A stretch of 37,598 nt of DNA from Oleispira sp963933055 (GTDB lineage Bacteria > Pseudomonadota > Gammaproteobacteria > Pseudomonadales > Oceanobacteraceae): assembly GCA_963933055.1 (NCBI GenBank), contig CAWVSY010000035.1:1-37598 (forward strand), in the 5' to 3' direction. Below the pieces are notes generated by a model. That model saw only the letters and a list, made by a program, of their open reading frames with translations, did not search any database and was not told where the DNA came from. Shown piece after piece: positions 34,030 to 37,598 of this stretch (positions within the stretch are counted from its first letter, which is position 1; every line of letters starts with the position of its first letter). Made by a program: the position numbers and the translations under genes.

Positions 34030-34566
34030 TCATGGGTTGGACTCTTTGGTCGGCATATTCTGAATGGATGGAATTTTAGACACTTCTGATTTATGAAATT
34101 CACACGGCGTGATGCTTGTCTCTTTAGTCTCAGAAGACACTGGGAAATCTAATTTATAATTTACAATTGTGATGATTTTTTTACCCTTTAAATTTTCATA
34201 TCTCTTCGATTTAAATATAACTTCATGGTGATAATAATGAACAATGTCATAACATTGATCCTGATTTGAATCGACAAGATACGCATAGATAGTTCCATTT
34301 TTATACGCATGTCTTGTTTCAAAAGAACCATCAAAGTCATCATCACTGGCTCCTGATAGAGGCCAGTCTGTGTGTGAATCATATTGAGTGTGTAGATCTA
34401 CAACACCATCGTAGTTTCGATCTAGATTCAGCAAGTAACTTAACTCAGAGTATTCATACCAAATATCTTCTTTACCATCAGCATTGAAATCCCAGTAACG
34501 TGGTATTTCATCTGCTAAAACAGAGATTGATAAAGTAAAGAATAATAGTGCATGTATAACTTTCAT
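34030..34566 (-). CDS. Secreted protein with repeated Ca-binding-like loops
   Basis: From MKVIHALLFFTLSISVLA at 34566 the protein has a signal peptide and about 178 residues. It contains four D-rich loops, DFNADGKED, DRNYDGVVD, DDDFDGSFE and DSNQDQCYD, spaced 20-35 residues apart. They resemble calcium-binding DxNxDGxxD loops. No enzymatic domain is seen. A start at 34587 (MYSYLIN) overlaps the end of the VOC gene and would couple translation. I do not recognise the family, and the Ca role is inference from the loops. Confidence 0.7.
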   Translation of the reverse strand: MKVIHALLFFTLSISVLADEIPRYWDFNADGKEDIWYEYSELSYLLNLDRNYDGVVDLHTQYDSHTDWPLSGASDDDFDGSFETRHAYKNGTIYAYLVDSNQDQCYDIVHYYHHEVIFKSKRYENLKGKKIITIVNYKLDFPVSSETKETSITPCEFHKSEVSKIPSIQNMPTKESNP

Positions 34567-34579
34567 ATTAATTAAATAA

Positions 34580-34945
34580 CTATACATTTTGACCAAACCG
34601 CCACAATACACCGCTAGGATCATGAACAACGAAATCTAGCATACCCCATGGCTGTTTAGTGATATCCGAGACATTAACATGATATTTATCTGCCACACCC
34701 GATTTTGTAATCTGATTATGCCAAGATTCGATATCTTCGACAAGCAGGTGCATCATCAGGTTTTCAGCTAAAGATTTATCATAAAAATCTTGGAGTAGAA
34801 AACTGCAACTACCAGAGTGAAAATAGGCAATTCCACTTTCATCAGAGGCTTTTGTAAAACCTATTTCTGAATAAAAACTCTTTGACGTGTCAAAGTCTTT
34901 TGAAGGAATAAACGCCTTTAATTCTACCGTTTTCAGATTACTCAA
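34580..34945 (-). CDS. VOC (glyoxalase/bleomycin-resistance fold) protein
   Basis: The 121-residue protein starts at a TTG (34945) that follows a strong AAGGAGG (34951-34957) at 5-base spacing. The open frame reaches 35017, but nothing before that TTG looks coding. The VOC fold shows VELKAFIPSKDFDTSKSFY, GFTKASDESGIAYF, LMMHLLVEDIESWH and PWGMLDFVVHDPSGVLWRF. Ligand or metal use is unknown. The last codons overlap the 5' end region of the next gene, so the two are likely coupled. It lies in the cassette-like region. Confidence 0.8.
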   Translation of the reverse strand: MSNLKTVELKAFIPSKDFDTSKSFYSEIGFTKASDESGIAYFHSGSCSFLLQDFYDKSLAENLMMHLLVEDIESWHNQITKSGVADKYHVNVSDITKQPWGMLDFVVHDPSGVLWRFGQNV

Positions 34946-34950
34946 ATCAT

Positions 34951-34957
34951 CCTCCTT
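34951..34957 (-). promoter_or_regulatory. Strong ribosome binding site fixing the VOC TTG start
   Basis: The minus-strand sequence AAGGAGG is followed after five bases by TTG. It is the best Shine-Dalgarno match near this frame and places the start where VOC homology begins. Confidence 0.75.
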
Positions 34958-35063
34958 GTGTGCATTGTTGAACGAAGCTACTACGCGACAGAAAAGCAAA
35001 AAACTCACCACCAGCAATAATTTCTCTATGCACTCATCCCCGAGTGCGACTGCTAGAGGTTGG

Positions 35064-35081
35064 ACCTAACAAAGTAAGTTC
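35064..35081. other. attC-like R'' core left of the IS91 relic
   Basis: ACCTAAC (35064-35070) fits RYYYAAC and lies directly before the IS91-like relic. No matching R' half is seen next to it. The 7-base motif alone is weak evidence; it is listed because of its position at a gene/relic boundary. Confidence 0.3.
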
Positions 35082-35207
35082 AATTCACTTTACCAGAAGC
35101 ATTTTAGTGCATTGCAGCGCCAAGGCAAGGTTGATTCAACGGTTGATGTTTATTCTCGTGCTGTGCGCCGCATCACCGAGTTTTATGATCAATGCCCGAT
35201 AAGTTAA
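35082..35207 (+). pseudogene. IS91-associated tyrosine recombinase, N-terminal fragment
   Basis: The frame encodes LYQKHFSALQRQGK and VDVYSRAVRRITEFYDQCP, matching the N-terminal SAM-like domain of tyrosine recombinases carried by IS91-family elements. A one-base shift at the end would continue as PDKLT, as in those proteins. The rest of the integrase is missing. This is a relic with no function expected. Confidence 0.7.
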
Positions 35208-35225
35208 CACTCGCCAGTTGAATGA

Positions 35226-35534
35226 TACTTGTATAAAGGTGTTATCAGCAATCGCAATATCATTGCAAATGACTGTGAATATATTACCGTTCAATATACC
35301 AATAGTAATATGAAAAAGTTAATGACCTGAAAACTCAAAGGTGAAGACTTTATTGCTTTGGTTTTACAGCACACCCTACCAAAAGAATTTTGGCGGGCAG
35401 GGGGTTGTGGTTTTCTACACGGCAATGCCAAAATAGAACTTGAAAGGCCAAAATTCATCTGTAAATGCTACTGCTCACCAATGAATATCATCTCTATTCA
35501 CTTCGGTTTTGAAATAGATAAATACTATAAATAG
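35226..35534 (+). pseudogene. IS91-family transposase, C-terminal fragment
   Basis: The frame reads YLYKGVISNRNI, then FIALVLQHTLPKEFW and GCGFLHGNAK. This is the C-terminal part of the IS91-type (Y2 rolling-circle) transposase. A stop TGA occurs in frame at 35328-35330, and another lies just before the fragment (35223) where an Arg codon is expected. The central transposase and catalytic tyrosines are gone. Together with the preceding fragment it is an internally deleted element. Confidence 0.8.
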
Positions 35535-35563
35535 AAGCGCAGTGAGCCTGAATTACCGGGCTC

Positions 35564-35617
35564 GTTCAACAATAGGATAGGTCGCTGCTTCGCGCGACTT
35601 ATCCTTAGTCGTTAGAT
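35564..35617. repeat. attC-like recombination site with hairpin
   Basis: R'' GTTCAAC (35564-35570) and R' GTTAGAT (35611-35617) bracket an imperfect inverted repeat, GGATAGGTCGC / GCGACTTATCC, with a short loop. The spacers are 4 and 6 bases. At 54 bp it is slightly shorter than most attC sites. R' lies immediately before, and the stem overlaps, the 3' end of the merR-like gene, where a cassette site is expected. Confidence 0.55.
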
Positions 35618-36042
35618 CGCCGATTTTTTGGCAGTTGCTCCGAGACTTCATTTTTAATTGCTCCAGATGCCGCTAATCCGAGCAAGCGACGAAACTTAGG
35701 GCATTCCATATGGCTCGGAGCAGAACAGACAGCTGCATGCCTAAGCCCATCGCGCATCGCTATCAGCTTTTGGATGGTGCTATCCAGTTCATCTGCCTTT
35801 TTCACCAGCAGCTCTCTATCAATATTTGGGCTTCCATTAGCTCCCACCATTTGAGCGATTTCATCTAGTGAAAATCCAGCTACTCGCCCCAGAGCAATCA
35901 ATGCAAGCCTCTCCAAAATATTGGCTCCAAATACACGGCGAAGTCCTTGCCTGCCAACAGAATTGATCAATCCTTTTTCTTCATAGAAACGCAATGTGGA
36001 GGCTGGAACCCCAGAACGCTTGGCTACCTCTGCTATATCCAT
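35605..36042 (-). CDS. MerR-family transcription regulator
   Basis: The 145-residue protein has a winged HTH, MDIAEVAKRSGVPASTLRFYEEKGL, followed by the MerR helix (RVAGFSLDEIAQMV) and a dimerisation coil. Two cysteines, in AVCSAPSHMECPKF near the C-terminus, could sense a thiol-reactive or metal signal, but this is inference. It is divergent from DUF2938-DUF2798 with a MerR-type promoter between (36052-36082). Its stop codon lies inside the attC-like site. Confidence 0.88.
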   Translation of the reverse strand: MDIAEVAKRSGVPASTLRFYEEKGLINSVGRQGLRRVFGANILERLALIALGRVAGFSLDEIAQMVGANGSPNIDRELLVKKADELDSTIQKLIAMRDGLRHAAVCSAPSHMECPKFRRLLGLAASGAIKNEVSEQLPKNRRSND

Positions 36043-36051
36043 AAATAATTC

Positions 36052-36082
36052 TTGACCTCAAGTCGACTTGAAGTAGTACGCT
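36052..36082 (+). promoter_or_regulatory. MerR-type promoter with 19-bp spacer
   Basis: The -35 TTGACC (36052-36057) and -10 TACGCT (36077-36082) are separated by exactly 19 bp. The spacer contains the perfect dyad TCAAGTCGACTTGA (36058-36071). This overlong spacer with a central palindrome is the hallmark of promoters twisted open by MerR proteins. It faces the DUF2938 gene. Confidence 0.88.
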
Positions 36083-36121
36083 ATCACTAGTTCGAAATCG
36101 AAACAAGCAAAGGTGATACTT

Positions 36122-36613
36122 ATGAATAATCTAGTGATTGTATTTTTTATCGGAATTGGAGCAACTGGTGTGATGGACTTATGGGGCATATTGAGGAAAT
36201 CACTGCTCGGAATTCCTCCCCCAAATTATGGAATGGTTGGGCGCTGGTTAGCTTACATGACGCACGGAAAATTTCGTCATGACTCTATTGCAGCATCTGT
36301 TCCTATACAAGGAGAGCACTTTATTGGATGGATCGCCCACTACTTGATAGGTATAGCTTTCGCAGCCTTGCTGGTTGGCATCGCGGGTAAGGCTTGGATT
36401 CTCAATCCAACAATTGGCCCAGCGCTCGTTGTTGGTTTTGGGACAGTGGCAGCGCCCTTTTTATTAATGCAGCCGGGTATGGGAGCTGGCATTGCCTCAT
36501 CTCGAACACCAAAACCAAACTCTACAAGACTGCATAGTGTTATTAATCATGCTGTTTTTGGGCTTGGCCTATATGCATCAGCATGGGCACTAAAATTTTA
36601 TTGTTCATTATAA
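36122..36613 (+). CDS. DUF2938 family membrane protein
   Basis: The product is about 163 residues with four membrane helices. GATGVMDLWGILRKSLLGIP, GRWLAYMTHGKF, GWIAHYLIGIAFA and MQPGMGAGIASSRTPKP are typical of DUF2938; the function is unknown. I chose the ATG at 36122 because AAAGGTG lies 8 bp upstream; a GTG at 36113 is also in frame. It is the target of the divergent MerR-type promoter. Confidence 0.87.
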   Translation: MNNLVIVFFIGIGATGVMDLWGILRKSLLGIPPPNYGMVGRWLAYMTHGKFRHDSIAASVPIQGEHFIGWIAHYLIGIAFAALLVGIAGKAWILNPTIGPALVVGFGTVAAPFLLMQPGMGAGIASSRTPKPNSTRLHSVINHAVFGLGLYASAWALKFYCSL

Positions 36614-36649
36614 AAATCAGTACTAATAAACCATACTCAGGAGAAACAT

Positions 36650-36874
36650 ATGTATATTCCCGTTCGTTTTGCCCCAATTCTTTTCAGCGCTTTGCTCTCG
36701 GCCATAATGGTCTGTATCGTGTCCGCTGTTGTACTTTTTATCTCTCAAGGGATTCATTCAGGATTTGCTGGGCAGTGGTTCAAAAGCTGTATAACGACAT
36801 GGCCAATAGCCTTTCCTACAGTTGCCATTGTCGCCCCAATGGTAAGAAGAATAGTTGAAAAGTTGACAAGATAA
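36650..36874 (+). CDS. DUF2798 family small membrane protein
   Basis: The 74-residue protein has two membrane helices: FAPILFSALLSAIMVCIVSAV, and WPIAFPTVAIVAPMVRRIV near the end. That pattern fits DUF2798. AGGAGAAACAT precedes the ATG. It lies 36 bp after the DUF2938 gene and is likely in the same MerR-controlled operon. Confidence 0.82.
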   Translation: MYIPVRFAPILFSALLSAIMVCIVSAVVLFISQGIHSGFAGQWFKSCITTWPIAFPTVAIVAPMVRRIVEKLTR

Positions 36875-36907
36875 ATTAGGGGGTAATCTTCTAGGGGGGG
36901 ATTCAAT

Positions 36908-36936
36908 GACCGCCGCTGTCCAGATGTGCGGCGGTC
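36908..36936 (+). terminator. Hairpin after DUF2798
   Basis: The 9-bp arms GACCGCCGC (36908-36916) and GCGGCGGTC (36928-36936) enclose an 11-base loop, followed by TAACGCTTTT. It is a plausible terminator for the DUF2938-DUF2798 operon. Its right arm merges with the attC-like R'' core. Confidence 0.55.
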
Positions 36937-37026
36937 TAACGCTTTTGTTGTGGGGCGGTGAAACGTAGCGAGGAACGAGTGAAGTGGAAAACGTCTCAGC
37001 CACGAAGTGGCGCTCACCAACTGATT
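36934..37026. repeat. attC-like site interrupted by a group II intron
   Basis: R'' GTCTAAC (36934-36940), a 6-base spacer and L'' GTTG (36947-36950) are on the left. L' CACCAAC (37015-37021) and a 5-base spacer TGATT (37022-37026) are on the right. R' should begin at 37027, but the intron 5' end GTGTACG begins there instead. The CGTCTCAG block 23 bases before L' matches the site at 33950-34019. Confidence 0.6.
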
Positions 37027-37598
37027 GTGTACGCCCAGCATGGGCATGAACTAATGAGGTGAAAGTCTTCTGTAGGAAGGTGACCTTAACTGCTAGGGAA
37101 TGGCAAGGGCTTAACTGCGAAGTTAGGTCCGGAGGAAGCCGCTAGCAAAACTGCGAGCTGATGAACAAGAACATCATATGAGGCGTAGGCTGGAGGCGAG
37201 TTGGCACAAGACGAAGCCATGTGCTGCTTTTTATTAAAGAGTAGGGCCACCTTAAATGATGCAGTTGCGCAGGGAAAGTTCATGTCTCCGATTTATTTAT
37301 AAAGAGTGGGGAGATCTGCTTAACATGCGATCGGAAATCTAAACAGTTCTAAGCTACTGATTTAAACAGGCTTGGTAAACAGATTTCATCACATTGTTTG
37401 AGCAAATTTGATGGCAGATATATTGCTCCTGCAATATCTGAATTTCCACCATCCTTGGTTATTACCGAGTAAATCATGATTTATTAATGACCCACCTAAG
37501 CTATAAGCTGAAGGATAAAGAGTTGTTAAGATTAATCTCAAAATATTTGCGCGCTGGGATTATGGATAGGAGGCATTTTGTAGAAAGCCGAGAAGGCG
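37027..37598 (+). mobile_element. Group II intron, 5' part, running off the window
   Basis: It begins GTGTACGCCCAGCATGGG with the group II 5' consensus. It continues with the domain I landmarks GAGGTGAAAGT, GGAAGGTGACC, CTAGGGAATGGCAAGGGC, GAGTTGGCACAA and GGGGAGATCTGC. A reverse transcriptase-like frame appears near the right edge. The 3' end lies outside the window. Confidence 0.82.
37469..37598 (+). pseudogene. Group II intron reverse transcriptase fragment, running off the window
   Basis: The frame from 37469 reads VNHDLLMTHL and then KLKDKELLRLISKYLRAGIM. That is the region before the TPQGGP motif in group II intron reverse transcriptases. In frame just upstream there is a TGA near 37440, and 37330-37430 does not encode the usual N-terminus. 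The reverse transcriptase therefore lacks its first part and is probably inactive. The rest is beyond the window, so this is not certain. Confidence 0.7.

Noticed and set aside
1..37598. CRISPR array, tRNA or rRNA genes
   Set aside because: No regularly spaced direct repeats or recognisable RNA gene were seen in any gap.
32880..37598. Other isolated RYYYAAC or GTTRRRY matches as attC sites
   Set aside because: Each 7-base consensus occurs about once per kilobase by chance. Only sites with a paired core and stem, or with shared L'/spacer layout, were kept; the 35064 core is listed at low confidence.

Overview
The window looks like the chromosome of a marine gammaproteobacterium, probably of the Oceanospirillales (Oleispira/Bermanella type). 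That placement is an inference from moderate-to-low GC and gene content: a cbb3 oxidase cluster next to an Fnr/Anr-type regulator, plus GreB, TtcA, ExoI, RimO and CreA. No 16S gene is present to confirm it.

Layout. Positions 1-3814 hold small housekeeping or unknown genes: a YgjP-like metallopeptidase, a polysaccharide deacetylase, a DnaJ-related protein, greB and a secreted hypothetical protein. From about 15317 down to 3817 lies a long minus-strand block for microaerobic respiration: ccoNOQP, ccoG, ccoH, ccoI, ccoS, a TauE/SafE-like membrane protein, an Fnr/Anr regulator, a lysozyme-like protein and ttcA. ccoI is frameshifted at a run of ten G. Positions 15633-31241 are mostly core genes: an alpha/beta hydrolase, an ABM protein, plsC, pdxH, a glutamine amidotransferase, a histidine kinase with a degenerate HD-GYP response regulator, an MFS transporter, tusA, a DUF349 protein, a lipoprotein hydrolase, sbcB and rimO. 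CreA, an M23 peptidase and a PsiE-family protein follow to 32856.

From about 32.9 kb to the right edge the character changes to an accessory region. Small unrelated genes (DUF1287; VOC plus a Ca-loop protein; MerR with DUF2938 and DUF2798) are separated by three group II intron 5' segments on the plus strand, by attC-like recombination sites and by an IS91-family relic. The last intron begins exactly where the R' core of an attC-like site should start. Its reverse transcriptase frame is present only as a fragment at the window edge and has a stop just upstream. I read this as a decaying integron-cassette-like array invaded by group II introns. No integron integrase is visible.

How the genes work together. 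ccoNOQP encode the high-affinity terminal oxidase. CcoG, H, I and S supply copper and assembly functions, and the neighbouring Fnr-type regulator is the likely oxygen-dependent controller. The kinase and response regulator overlap at GTGA and form one two-component system. MerR and the divergent DUF2938-DUF2798 pair form a self-contained regulated membrane module with a textbook 19-bp-spacer MerR promoter.
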